Origin: a virus
IMG/VR virus record: IMGVR_UViG_3300034283_003860
Coordinates: 1-22,211 of that record
Length of the DNA stretch: 22,211 bases
Reading direction: 5' to 3' (one strand)
The notes beneath the pieces were generated by a model. The model searched no databases, was not told the DNA's origin, and was given only the letters and a program-made list of their open reading frames with translations. Below, piece after piece: positions 1 to 7,783 of this stretch. The position numbers and the translations under genes are program-made. The first letter of the stretch is position 1. The number at the start of each line of letters is the position of its first letter.

Positions 1-1248
1 ATGAAGATCAAGCATGGCAGCGCGGTGGTGCCCATCTACAAGGGCCGAGTGCGCAGATGGGATTGCTACACCGTGGCTTATCACATGAATGGCAAGCGCG
101 TGCGGCGAAACTTTGGCAGTCTTGAAAAGGCCAAGGCTGAGGCTCAGTTGATGGCCCGCAAGATTCAGGAAGGTAAATCCTCCAGCAACGATCTGACTTC
201 TGCTCAGCGAGAAAACCATCTCGCTGCGGAACGTCTGATGGCTCCCTTCAATATGCCGCTGGTGGCTGCGGTTGAGGAATACGCACGCTGCCGACAGTTG
301 CTCGGGGATGTGCCACTGATGGCTGCCATCCAGGAGTTCGTGCGGCGAAATCGAGGCGTGCAACTCGGGGTGAAAGTGCCGGACCTGATTGCTGAGTTTG
401 TGAAGGCAAAGGCGGAGGACAATCTGAGCCGCATCTATCGGTTCCAACTATCTGGAAGCGTGAAGCGCTTTGCCGCCGCCTTTCCTGGTGAGATTTTGAT
501 CATCAAGTCTGGCGATATTGACCGGTGGCTGCGCAGCCTCAATCACACCCCGGTGACTCGCAATTCGTTGCATCGCTGCATCAAGGTGTTCTTCTCCTTT
601 GCCAAGTCTCGCGGCTACTTGCCGCAGTCGGAAGCAACGGCGGCAGAACTGGTGCCGGTTGCCAAGGAGGGCGAGACGAAGACGGAAATCTTCCAACCAG
701 CGGAGATGACCAAGCTTCTTGCCGCAGCTTCATCGGAGGAGTTGGCGCTCCTGGCCATTGGCGGATTTGCCGGGCTGCGCATGGCTGAGATCAAACGTTT
801 GGACTGGAAGGCGGTAGATCTGGACCGGCGAATCATCACCTTGAGGGCGGATCAGGCCAAGACGGCGTCGCGGCGAATCGTGCCGATCAGTGATAATCTG
901 GCGGCATGGATTGAGCTATTGCCAAGAGAGGGCAAGGTGGTTGGCAAGGTTGCGCCTGATCTCACCAAGTTGGCGGAAACGCTTGGCATGGAATGGCCTC
1001 GAAATGCGCTTCGGCACTCCTACATCAGTTACCGTCTGGCCGTCGTCAAAGACGCCGCCAAAGTGTCTCTGGAGGCGGGCAACTCGCCAGACATCATCTT
1101 CAAGCACTATCGCGAATTAGTCACGGAACCAGAAGCCAAGGAATGGTTCGCCATCATGCCGGCCAAGGGCTGGGTTCCGCCTGAGCCGAAGAAGCCGAAA
1201 CCCATGCCCCGTCGCCAGAGGAAACTCGTCGATGCCATTTTGGGTTGA
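1..1248 (+). CDS. int: Tyrosine recombinase (phage integrase)
   Basis: Site-specific recombinase expected to integrate and excise the prophage. At 415 aa it has an N-terminal arm/SAM-like region (about 1-220) and a C-terminal catalytic domain (about 230-375). Visible catalytic positions are R260 (in FAGLRMAE), K287 (DQAKTASRR), R338 (NALRHS) and the nucleophile Y370 (FKHYREL). The two usual histidines of the R-K-H-R-H-Y set are Asn here (N335, N361). From memory this is a recurrent variant in Planctomycetes/Verrucomicrobia-type integrases rather than decay. A basic proline-rich tail (PEPKKPKPMPRRQRK) follows the domain. The gene is convergent with the last late gene, only 20 bases away. The ATG is the first base of the window, so the upstream region and any att site are not visible. 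Family assignment is secure; activity is inferred. Confidence 0.95.
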   Translation: MKIKHGSAVVPIYKGRVRRWDCYTVAYHMNGKRVRRNFGSLEKAKAEAQLMARKIQEGKSSSNDLTSAQRENHLAAERLMAPFNMPLVAAVEEYARCRQLLGDVPLMAAIQEFVRRNRGVQLGVKVPDLIAEFVKAKAEDNLSRIYRFQLSGSVKRFAAAFPGEILIIKSGDIDRWLRSLNHTPVTRNSLHRCIKVFFSFAKSRGYLPQSEATAAELVPVAKEGETKTEIFQPAEMTKLLAAASSEELALLAIGGFAGLRMAEIKRLDWKAVDLDRRIITLRADQAKTASRRIVPISDNLAAWIELLPREGKVVGKVAPDLTKLAETLGMEWPRNALRHSYISYRLAVVKDAAKVSLEAGNSPDIIFKHYRELVTEPEAKEWFAIMPAKGWVPPEPKKPKPMPRRQRKLVDAILG

Positions 1249-1253
1249 GCCTT

Positions 1254-1269
1254 GTTGCGCAACGAAGAT
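1254..1269. repeat. GTTGCGCAAC copy behind the integrase
   Basis: GTTGCGCAACGAAGAT in the 20-base gap between the integrase stop and the last late gene, identical over 16 bases to the palindrome at 9688-9703. It is the only copy outside a gene. Confidence 0.7.
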
Positions 1270-1715
1270 CAGAGTCCTGCCGCCTGCTTCCACGCGAGAT
1301 CCATGTCGGCGCTCGTCATGCCGAGTGCGGCTCCGAGCTGGATGACGAGTGGATGATCTCTATGATAGTCGCTCGAAAACTCCCACTCGATCTGAGCGGT
1401 GGTGCGTTGCGGCTCGGGCAGGGCTGCGATCAGCGTTGGGATTTGTTCCAGCAAGCCCGCGCCATGGAGCCAGAGACGTAGCTGCCGGGCGGTGATGGCC
1501 GGCAGGCGAGCGCGGAGACGAGTCTGTTCTGCGGTATCCAGCGCGGCAGTGATCTGCTCCTCGCTGGGAAGTGGAGATCCATCCGCCGAGACATAACTGC
1601 CACCCGGCTGCATGATCAAACCCCTGCCCATCTGGCGCATGGCGAGGGACAGGCGGGCGAACTGGCGAGCCGTATCGCCAGTCATGGAAACTGAATTGGA
1701 GGTGATCGTCATCAT
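1269..1715 (-). CDS. Small tail-fibre-associated protein, last gene of the late operon
   Basis: A 148-aa protein with no enzymatic motif. The C-terminal half has the pattern ITARQLRLWLHGAGLL, LPEPQRTTAQIEWEFS, DHPLV, LGAALGMT. I recognise this as a small domain common at the end of phage tail-fibre modules in Proteobacteria and relatives; its role (assembly or accessory) is not established. The residues before about 70 look low-complexity and linker-like. Start could be M1 or M2 (adjacent ATGs). It lies 5 bases after the glycosyltransferase stop and ends 20 bases from the integrase stop, so it closes the late transcript. I see no clear terminator between them. Confidence 0.75.
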   Translation of the reverse strand: MMTITSNSVSMTGDTARQFARLSLAMRQMGRGLIMQPGGSYVSADGSPLPSEEQITAALDTAEQTRLRARLPAITARQLRLWLHGAGLLEQIPTLIAALPEPQRTTAQIEWEFSSDYHRDHPLVIQLGAALGMTSADMDLAWKQAAGL

Positions 1716-1720
1716 GGGAG

Positions 1721-2593
1721 TTAGCCGTCTTCTCGGCGGTTGGCGAAATGGGACCGGATCGCGTAGCGAAGTCCGAAAGGTGCTGCAGGTGTCCAGGTCA
1801 GCAGACCGTTATCGGCGTGAGTCAGGTGGATGGAAGGATCGAGCGTCTTGATCAAGACATCGTTGCGCTCCAGGTAGCGCCGGTCCTTCAGTTCACCGTG
1901 CCAGAGGTGACTGGCCGTGCCAGGAACACAGCCCATGGCGCGGCCTTTGATCCAAGCCTTCACCGGAGTGGCCCAGGCATCATAGTGGGCGCGCAAAGCC
2001 GGGTTCATGACGATGTGGCCGGGCTGGTCGTAGTCGAGGACAGCGGAGGCAAAGCCTACATCACCATTACCCACCACGAGGTGTTCGTAGAGACCTCCGC
2101 GTCGTTGAGTCCACAAAGCACGCCTTGCCGCCATGGCGAAACCGGGATGCGCAACGCAGCGATGAAGCAGATCAGGCTCCTTGCCGATGCCAGGGCGTTC
2201 CATGCTCACGCTGTCATCGTGCGCGAGCCATTGTGCTTTGGAAAATGGCTGGACGACGGGGAAAAAGTCCAAGGCACGGGCGGTTTGATCGAACCAATGC
2301 TCGCTGCTGAAGAGGATGTCTGCGTCCACCCAGGCAAGCGCCTCAAAGTGGCCTACCACCATGGTTGCTGCGATGTTCAGCAGACATTCCTTCTGCATCA
2401 TCACCTGGTCATTGTCGGCGGTGATCTGCTGCCAGCCAGGCATTCCTGTCGTTTGCAGAGGATGCCCTGGCAGTTGAGCCTCCACCCCGTAAACGGGCAG
2501 GCCCTTGGTGGACTCCAGAAAGCGGCGCAGGTTTTGCCGAGGCCGCTCAAAGCCGAACCAGTTGTAGTGACAGGTAATGATGGCGAGCTTCAT
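1721..2593 (-). CDS. GT-A fold glycosyltransferase of the tail-fibre module
   Basis: A 290-aa putative nucleotide-sugar glycosyltransferase. The N-terminus (LAIITCHYNWFGFERPRQN) resembles a GT-A Rossmann start. A DxD metal/sugar-nucleotide motif sits at D90-D92 (LAWVDADILF). A VGNGDVGF motif (about 174-181) occupies the place of the acceptor/base region, and the C-terminus has the HLWHG (229-233) plus DRRYLERNDVL signature seen in galactosyltransferase-like phage and bacterial GTs. It begins 3 bases after the stop of a fibre gene and is cotranscribed with it. It could therefore glycosylate fibre or virion protein, host surface polysaccharide, or modified DNA bases. The acceptor cannot be read from sequence. 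No signal peptide or membrane segment is seen, so it should be cytoplasmic. Confidence 0.8.
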   Translation of the reverse strand: MKLAIITCHYNWFGFERPRQNLRRFLESTKGLPVYGVEAQLPGHPLQTTGMPGWQQITADNDQVMMQKECLLNIAATMVVGHFEALAWVDADILFSSEHWFDQTARALDFFPVVQPFSKAQWLAHDDSVSMERPGIGKEPDLLHRCVAHPGFAMAARRALWTQRRGGLYEHLVVGNGDVGFASAVLDYDQPGHIVMNPALRAHYDAWATPVKAWIKGRAMGCVPGTASHLWHGELKDRRYLERNDVLIKTLDPSIHLTHADNGLLTWTPAAPFGLRYAIRSHFANRREDG

Positions 2594-2596
2594 GCG

Positions 2597-3781
2597 TTAG
2601 TTCGTGTAGCGCCCACGGACTCGCAGCCACAGACCGTTGAAAGTTGGCAGAGTGCTGTAGGCATCGGGCATGCCGGTGTCGAGGTAGACATCGAGCTTCG
2701 ACCCAGCAGGCATGGTCAAAGCGCCATTGACGAGAAGAGGAATGCCGAGGCCCTTGGCATCGCTGTTCGGGAAGTATTCATAAAACCAGAAGGACTGGGC
2801 ATACAGGCCGCCAGGGGACGAAGAGTTCGGCGCGTCGGTGCCATAAACGATGATGTTCGACTGGAAGAAATTGTCCGCCATTCGCGGAGTCGCATTGCGC
2901 ATCGCAAGGCCGATGTGCGTGATCACCGCATCACGCGGCAGAACGAAGATCGAGCTGGATTGAAGCGAGTCGTAACTGGTTTGGCTACTAAGCTGCAAAG
3001 GGATGAGCAGATCGAACATCTGTCCCGAGGCTCCATTGCTCTGCACGAAGGCCACGAGCGCGGCATTGTCGCTCGGAGTGCCACTGGTGATCTGGGACCA
3101 GGCATGGCTGTGCGTGGTCGGCGGAAATGTGCTGGGTTTGCCCGTCACCTCATTCCAGGAGCTTGGGAAGGAGGTGGGTTTGCTGGTCACGTTCGACCAG
3201 GTCACTGTGGGATTGCTGGCACCACCGGCACTGTTGATAGTGATCGTCTTGGTTTCCTCGTTGAGGGTGAAGGTGACGTTCGATCCAGCCACCAGCCTCG
3301 CCTTGATCCAGGCCCACGCGGCGTCGGCGGCTGGATCAGGGGCCGTGTCGCCGGGGCGTGAAGGCGAATTGCGCAGCGTGATCGGAAAAGCCAGGGACTT
3401 GCGCGGATGAGGAAGTTCGCTGGTGATTTGCCACTCGATCTGCGCGGTCAGGGCAATGGCTGCGCTATTGGCGAGAGCGACTCGCAAAGGCTCAGAATCT
3501 GCCAACAAGCTGAAGGTGTAGTTCGTCTGCGCATCTGAACCAGCCACCGTCCACGAGGTGTCGAGCAACACAGGCGAGCCGCTCTCAGCACCTGGCAGTT
3601 TCACGGTCAGCTTCCCTGTCGTGTTGGCGGGAAGAGCCACAGGCACGTTGTCCTGCTCGAAGGTGACGCGCAGAACGAACAGCGTGCCCAGAATTCCGCT
3701 GAGCGACGGCATCGTCGAACTCACATTCGATGCCGTGACTTCTCCGGTGCCTGCATTGATGCAGAGATGCTGCTGGTCCAT
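2597..3781 (-). CDS. Tail fibre / receptor-binding protein
   Basis: A 394-aa distal tail protein. Residues about 25-140 form a beta-rich N-terminal domain (LRVTFEQDNVPVALPAN, LTAQIEWQIT) like the N-terminal domain of the next gene upstream (3801-4748), suggesting a shared baseplate-attachment module. Residues about 190-235 carry short fibre repeats of the WSNVTSKPTSFP / WNEVTGKPSTFP / HSHAWSQITSGTP type, typical of trimeric phage fibres. The remaining 150 residues are a Ser/Asn/aromatic-rich beta domain, probably the receptor-binding tip. A TTGAC box lies 14 bases upstream of the ATG. The glycosyltransferase follows 3 bases after the stop. Confidence 0.85.
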   Translation of the reverse strand: MDQQHLCINAGTGEVTASNVSSTMPSLSGILGTLFVLRVTFEQDNVPVALPANTTGKLTVKLPGAESGSPVLLDTSWTVAGSDAQTNYTFSLLADSEPLRVALANSAAIALTAQIEWQITSELPHPRKSLAFPITLRNSPSRPGDTAPDPAADAAWAWIKARLVAGSNVTFTLNEETKTITINSAGGASNPTVTWSNVTSKPTSFPSSWNEVTGKPSTFPPTTHSHAWSQITSGTPSDNAALVAFVQSNGASGQMFDLLIPLQLSSQTSYDSLQSSSIFVLPRDAVITHIGLAMRNATPRMADNFFQSNIIVYGTDAPNSSSPGGLYAQSFWFYEYFPNSDAKGLGIPLLVNGALTMPAGSKLDVYLDTGMPDAYSTLPTFNGLWLRVRGRYTN

Positions 3782-3795
3782 GCCTGACGTGGGAT

Positions 3796-3800
3796 GTCAA
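3796..3800 (-). promoter_or_regulatory. TTGAC start box, tail fibre gene
   Basis: TTGAC exactly 14 bases before ATG 3781, directly after the preceding TGA stop. Confidence 0.5.
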
Positions 3801-4748
3801 TCACACCGTGGGCAGCACCATGTAGGTCACATGAGAACCCGCGAGAGCCGTGATGGCGCTGTTGGCGATTTCGGAAGCGAAGCGGGCGATCACCTCACCA
3901 TCCGCCGCAGCGGTGAGCGTGCCTTCAATCATTGCCAGATTGCCGGAAGTCAGACTGCTCAGATTGGCTGCGGATGGCAGGTTGTAGGCGCTGGCGAAGT
4001 TCACCGTCTCGGTGGTGGCCGTGAGTGTGTAACGTGATGTGCAATGAAGCTGGCTAAGCGCCGGACCATTGATGCTCCAGCGGCTGCCAGTCGCCGTGGC
4101 GGCGGCATTGTAGGGGATGGTGAACTTGAATGCGTATCGCTTGCCGCTCTGCACCGGAAACTTCAACCCCGTGACATCGAGGAGCGTGTTCGCAGTTGCG
4201 TGGCTGTTGATGACATTGCTGGTGATTGCCACTGTGATTGGGGTGAGCAGAGGCAGCGTTGGCCCCTCCTGCGAGGCTGGCGCTCCAGGGATAGTTTCCG
4301 TGCCGCGCCAGACATTGTTGTGCAGCACGAACTCCACCGTGTGGGAGCGATCTCCCCAGGGCACGCTGTCCGTTTCACGCCAGGCGAATTCGGCCATGAG
4401 ACTCATGCGGCCTGTGTCCGTGTTTTCGCCGGCGGGATCGGCCACCTTGAGCAGTTCGTTGAGCTTGTCGGTGGCGTAATTGATACGCCCCTCATAGACC
4501 TTTCGGGAACTGTCGAGCGTCCAGGATTCGGCCAGGGCGCAGGTTTGATCGACCTCATACTTGCCCCAGGGTTTCACGATGAACCGGAACTGCGACAACG
4601 CTGGAGCCGTCCATGCCTGCCCATCACGCAGGAGTGTGAGTTGGATTTTGGCACCTGTGCCACGCTTGGCTTCAAGCAGAGCCACCGGAGAAGCGAAGCC
4701 CTCGGCGACGATGAGCTGTGAGGTGTCGGTATCGAAGATGAGTTTCAT
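3801..4748 (-). CDS. Baseplate/fibre-like tail protein
   Basis: A 315-aa protein starting MKLIFDTDTSQL. The open frame extends 32 codons further upstream, but ATG 4748 overlaps the preceding stop as ATGA, which is the spacing used throughout this operon. The N-terminal region (about 25-130) is related in layout to the following fibre gene: an input-description strand, then LMAEFAWR in place of LTAQIEWQ. It resembles BppU-like adaptor domains. The C-terminal region from about 175 (DVTGLKFPVQSGKRYAFKFTIPYNA) is a jelly-roll-like domain found at the ends of many phage tail proteins. Probable role is receptor binding or connecting a fibre to the tail tip. The family assignment is by pattern only. 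Confidence 0.75.
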   Translation of the reverse strand: MKLIFDTDTSQLIVAEGFASPVALLEAKRGTGAKIQLTLLRDGQAWTAPALSQFRFIVKPWGKYEVDQTCALAESWTLDSSRKVYEGRINYATDKLNELLKVADPAGENTDTGRMSLMAEFAWRETDSVPWGDRSHTVEFVLHNNVWRGTETIPGAPASQEGPTLPLLTPITVAITSNVINSHATANTLLDVTGLKFPVQSGKRYAFKFTIPYNAAATATGSRWSINGPALSQLHCTSRYTLTATTETVNFASAYNLPSAANLSSLTSGNLAMIEGTLTAAADGEVIARFASEIANSAITALAGSHVTYMVLPTV

Positions 4749-5128
4749 GAGTCGTCTTTGCGTTGTTGATCCAGCAGTCCTTGGAAATACTCGGCTAGGC
4801 TCATGAGGTCGGGCACGAAGGCCAGACCACTGATGCGCGGCCACTGGTAGGGATTCTTGTCAACCGCAGACCCGAAAGCGCCCAGCACATAGGCCGCCAT
4901 GTGGCGCAGTTCGCGCAGCCTCATCACGCCCGTGGATCGCGGGAACTGATAGGGTTTTACTGATGAAGAGGTTCGTTTGTTGGACTTGGAAAAGTCAGTG
5001 ACGCCCTTCGCCTCCCATTTGAGGCCGAGCTGCGGAAACAACCAGGTGGCGTAATCACGAAGCAGCCACGCTGGCAGCACTCCTTTGCTGCGCTTCCATT
5101 CATAGGGCTTCGGGGTTGGTCGGCTCAT
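4745..5128 (-). CDS. Small tail-tip protein of unknown function
   Basis: A 127-aa basic, Trp/Tyr-rich protein (PYEWKRSKGVLPAWLLRDYATWLFPQLG, YQWPRISGLAF) with no signal peptide, membrane segment or catalytic motif I recognise. A motif is used twice with variation: KPYEW / KPYQFPRSTGV / NPYQWPRISGL. It starts 6 bases after the upstream gene and its stop overlaps the next start as ATGA, so translation is coupled to the two fibre-like genes. Position suggests a tail-tip or baseplate connector; this is inference only. Confidence 0.7.
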   Translation of the reverse strand: MSRPTPKPYEWKRSKGVLPAWLLRDYATWLFPQLGLKWEAKGVTDFSKSNKRTSSSVKPYQFPRSTGVMRLRELRHMAAYVLGAFGSAVDKNPYQWPRISGLAFVPDLMSLAEYFQGLLDQQRKDDS

Positions 5129-5134
5129 TAAGGT

Positions 5135-5986
5135 TTAGCGCACGACCGCACGCGGCACGTATTCGGTGGTGATGGAGGTGAGCCAGAGCGGCTTATCGAG
5201 CAGTTGTTCGGACTGGATGCCTTTGAGCGACCAACCCCAAGGCCAATTAAAGGTGAAGCCCGCGCTGGAATACCAAGGCTGCGCGAAGATGTCCTTCACC
5301 AGTGGTGCATTTTGCGGCGTGAGATGGCCGGGCAGCTTGTCCGTTGGCGGCGGATCGGTGGAAAGGAAAGTGTCCACGACCACGACACGACTGCTGTCCA
5401 GATTGGTATAGCGTTGATCTGCCCAGCCCGTGTAAACGCCCAACTCGTTGGTGAAGGTGGTGCCCGTGAGGCTGAGCGTAGTGGATGAATTGACCGGCTG
5501 ATTATTGACCGTGATGCGACGCTTGCGCGCTTTGGGTGCCAGGATGCCTTTGCAGTCCAGCGAGAGCCGCCAGACATGGCCGTTGAGATCTTCCTTCTCG
5601 ATGCCGACGATCCACATGGCCGAAAAGCCCGGAGCCAGGTCACCTTGGGAGAACTGATCTGGTTTGACGGTCAGCAGATCAATCGGTCCCTCATCCCAAC
5701 CCTCCTCAGGCAGACGGATGCGATTGGCTTCGATCTTGTCAGCACCACGGGCGAGCCCTTCACACTGAAGACGATGGATGAAGACCGGGCCATCCGGCTT
5801 GGTCTGCACCTCTTTGATCCGCATGTTGGTCCGCCGTGGCGGAGCGCCCCCATGATGAAACGTGTCTTCACGATCCGTCTGCCAAACCTGCACGGTGCTA
5901 TCCAGTCCATAGGGACGGACCACCAGATCCTCGGGCTCAATCTCCAGGATGCGCGGTCCGTGTTCGATGTAGGGGGCCGAGATCAT
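5135..5986 (-). CDS. Distal tail / tail-tip protein
   Basis: A 283-aa beta-rich protein directly after the tape measure gene, with an ATGA overlap at 5983-5986. In lambda-like late operons this slot holds minor tail proteins of the tip (gpM/gpL type) or a distal tail protein, and the size and beta-rich composition fit. Visible stretches include NMRIKEVQTKPDGPVFIHRL, a central GHVWRLSLDCKGILAPKARKRRITV and a Trp-rich C-terminus (FNWPWGWSLKG). No Cys cluster typical of gpL and no hub hydrolase motif is seen. Function is assigned by position. Confidence 0.7.
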   Translation of the reverse strand: MISAPYIEHGPRILEIEPEDLVVRPYGLDSTVQVWQTDREDTFHHGGAPPRRTNMRIKEVQTKPDGPVFIHRLQCEGLARGADKIEANRIRLPEEGWDEGPIDLLTVKPDQFSQGDLAPGFSAMWIVGIEKEDLNGHVWRLSLDCKGILAPKARKRRITVNNQPVNSSTTLSLTGTTFTNELGVYTGWADQRYTNLDSSRVVVVDTFLSTDPPPTDKLPGHLTPQNAPLVKDIFAQPWYSSAGFTFNWPWGWSLKGIQSEQLLDKPLWLTSITTEYVPRAVVR

Positions 5987-7722
5987 TTCAGTGCCTCCAG
6001 GATTTGTGGCAGGATCTGAGCGACCATCTGCGCGGCCTGCTGGGAAGTGCCGTTCTCAGTGGGCGCTTTGTCGACGGCAGCGTTCTGGGCAGCGCGTTGG
6101 GCCAGCGGATTGTCCTGACTACCGCCTTTCAAACCCGGCATGAAGCGGTCGTAGGAATCCTGCACTCTGGAACGAGCGTCGGCCATCCTCTGCTCCGCAC
6201 GACTCCGCGCGTCATCGGCAGTTCCCTGGCTCAGAGCCGAATATCCCTGAATGCGTTGGCGACCTCCATCCTGCCGGTTGGCCGCACGTTCTTCCAGAGC
6301 ACTCTTGGTTTGGGCGATGCGGAGAGCTTCCTGCTGGGATAGGCCAGTCTCTTCCGCAATGCGCCTTGCCTCCTGCTGGATGCGAGCCTGACGCTCCAAA
6401 GCATCTGCCTCCTTGTTGCGCCCACGGGCACGCAACTCCAGCACCTGGAGATCGTTGGCCATGCCTGAACGAGCCTGGTTTTGCTGTGCGGTCTTTTCAG
6501 CTTCGGCCTGCTGCTGACGGTCCTTCTCCGCGCTGATCTGTTGTTCGAGCGTGAGGACGTCGCCGAGCAATTTCTGACGCTGAAGTTCGAGTTGCAGAAC
6601 CTCCTCAGTGTCCTGGCCGCCCTTGCCTTCCATGTAGGCTTTGTCGCGAGCCGCCTTCATCTTCGCCTCGATCTCGGCCACGTTGCCTTTGGCGAGTTCG
6701 AGGTTCTCATCGGGCGTGAGTTGTTGTTTCAGATTTCCATCCTTGGTCTGGTTGATCTGCTCGCGAATGCCTTGCATGCGCTTCTCCTGCGCTTCGAGTT
6801 CCTTCTGTCCCTTCTCGATGCTCTCGGCGGCCTCCTTCTGAGCAGCAGCAATCTTCTTGGCCCAGTCGGCGGCTTCTCGCGCGGCCTCACGTTGCTTTTC
6901 CTGAGCGGCAGCCGCTTCTTCGGATTCGAGTTTGGATTGAGCAAGTGCAGTTGCCGCCTGTTCGACGCGCTCGGTGAAGCTGCCATCCAAGCCACCGAAA
7001 AGAGCCACACCAGATACCGCAGCGAAGTCGGCAAGGCCTAGGAGCGATTCGGCCGTCCAGGCCTTGAGCTTCAGAATGCCGCTATCGAGCTGATCATTGA
7101 AGTCGGCCAGGCGTTGGACCTGTTCTTCACTCAGCACTGGAGTGTCCGCGAGTGCCTGCAATTCCTCACGCCCCTGCATGAGCAGCGGGATCAACTCGGC
7201 CCCGTTGCGGCCCATGAGATCAAACACCTCCGCGAACCCTTCGCCGCGCCCGCGAGCACTGATGAACGCTTCGGAAAGCGCCATGATCTGCTCCACCAGC
7301 GACATGGAGCGTAGCTTGGAAGCGCTGACGCCAAGTTGTTTCAGGGACTCAGCCGTCTTCTCACTGTTCTCCGCATCCGCCAATGAGCGGGTGAGTTTTG
7401 AGACACCGCCGACGAGTGTTTCCACATCGCTGCCTGAGAGCTTGGCCATGGCACCCAGGCGCTGGAGACTTTCGACGCTGGTATCGAGTTGGACGGAGAG
7501 ATCACTAAGCCGGTCAAAGTCGTCGATGACCGACTTGAGTCCTGTCAGGGAACCGACGGCCGCAGCGAGCTGGCCGAAGCCGCCCACCACATCAGCGCTC
7601 ATCGCCTTGCCCAGTGTGCTGCGGGCACGACTGGCAAAGCCTGACAGAATACCCTGAGCTTTTGCAGCCCCGGCCTGCAGGTCCGTGTTATCCCAGCCAA
7701 GTTCGACTTTTGGTGCTGCCAT
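5983..7722 (-). CDS. Tape measure protein
   Basis: A 579-aa protein that should set tail length and sit inside the tail tube. It has the expected anatomy: an N-terminal segment (about 1-230) with Ala/Gly-rich helical stretches and an LxQLDTSVESLQRLGAMAKLSGSDVETL motif typical of tape measures; a long coiled-coil core rich in Ala, Gln, Glu and Lys (about 250-520); and a short amphipathic C-terminus. Scaling from lambda gpH (853 aa, about 135 nm) suggests a tail near 90 nm. It follows the G/T chaperone genes as in lambda, except that a plus-strand gene has been inserted between them. A TTGAC box lies 17 bases before the ATG. Confidence 0.93.
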   Translation of the reverse strand: MAAPKVELGWDNTDLQAGAAKAQGILSGFASRARSTLGKAMSADVVGGFGQLAAAVGSLTGLKSVIDDFDRLSDLSVQLDTSVESLQRLGAMAKLSGSDVETLVGGVSKLTRSLADAENSEKTAESLKQLGVSASKLRSMSLVEQIMALSEAFISARGRGEGFAEVFDLMGRNGAELIPLLMQGREELQALADTPVLSEEQVQRLADFNDQLDSGILKLKAWTAESLLGLADFAAVSGVALFGGLDGSFTERVEQAATALAQSKLESEEAAAAQEKQREAAREAADWAKKIAAAQKEAAESIEKGQKELEAQEKRMQGIREQINQTKDGNLKQQLTPDENLELAKGNVAEIEAKMKAARDKAYMEGKGGQDTEEVLQLELQRQKLLGDVLTLEQQISAEKDRQQQAEAEKTAQQNQARSGMANDLQVLELRARGRNKEADALERQARIQQEARRIAEETGLSQQEALRIAQTKSALEERAANRQDGGRQRIQGYSALSQGTADDARSRAEQRMADARSRVQDSYDRFMPGLKGGSQDNPLAQRAAQNAAVDKAPTENGTSQQAAQMVAQILPQILEALK

Positions 7723-7737
7723 TGCAGGCAGGGCTGG

Positions 7738-7765
7738 TTGTCAAACCTTGGACTTGAACCATAAT
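7738..7765 (+). promoter_or_regulatory. Sigma70-like promoter of the HNH-like moron
   Basis: A -35 box TTGTCA (7738-7743) and -10 box CATAAT (7760-7765), each 5/6 to consensus, are separated by 16 bases. Transcription would start near 7772, about 12 bases before the moron ATG at 7784. The -35 box overlaps, on the opposite strand, the TTGAC box of the tape measure gene. The promoter lets the gene be expressed in the lysogen independently of the late operon. Confidence 0.6.
7740..7744 (-). promoter_or_regulatory. TTGAC start box, tape measure
   Basis: TTGAC 17 bases before ATG 7722; overlaps the opposite-strand -35 box of the moron promoter. Confidence 0.45.
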
Positions 7766-7783
7766 GACAGGCAACCACCCTTT

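Noticed and set aside
1748-3361. 537-aa plus-strand open frame
   Set aside because: It lies antisense to the glycosyltransferase and fibre genes, which have clear motifs; the plus frame has low-complexity Arg/Gly/His composition and no recognisable domain.
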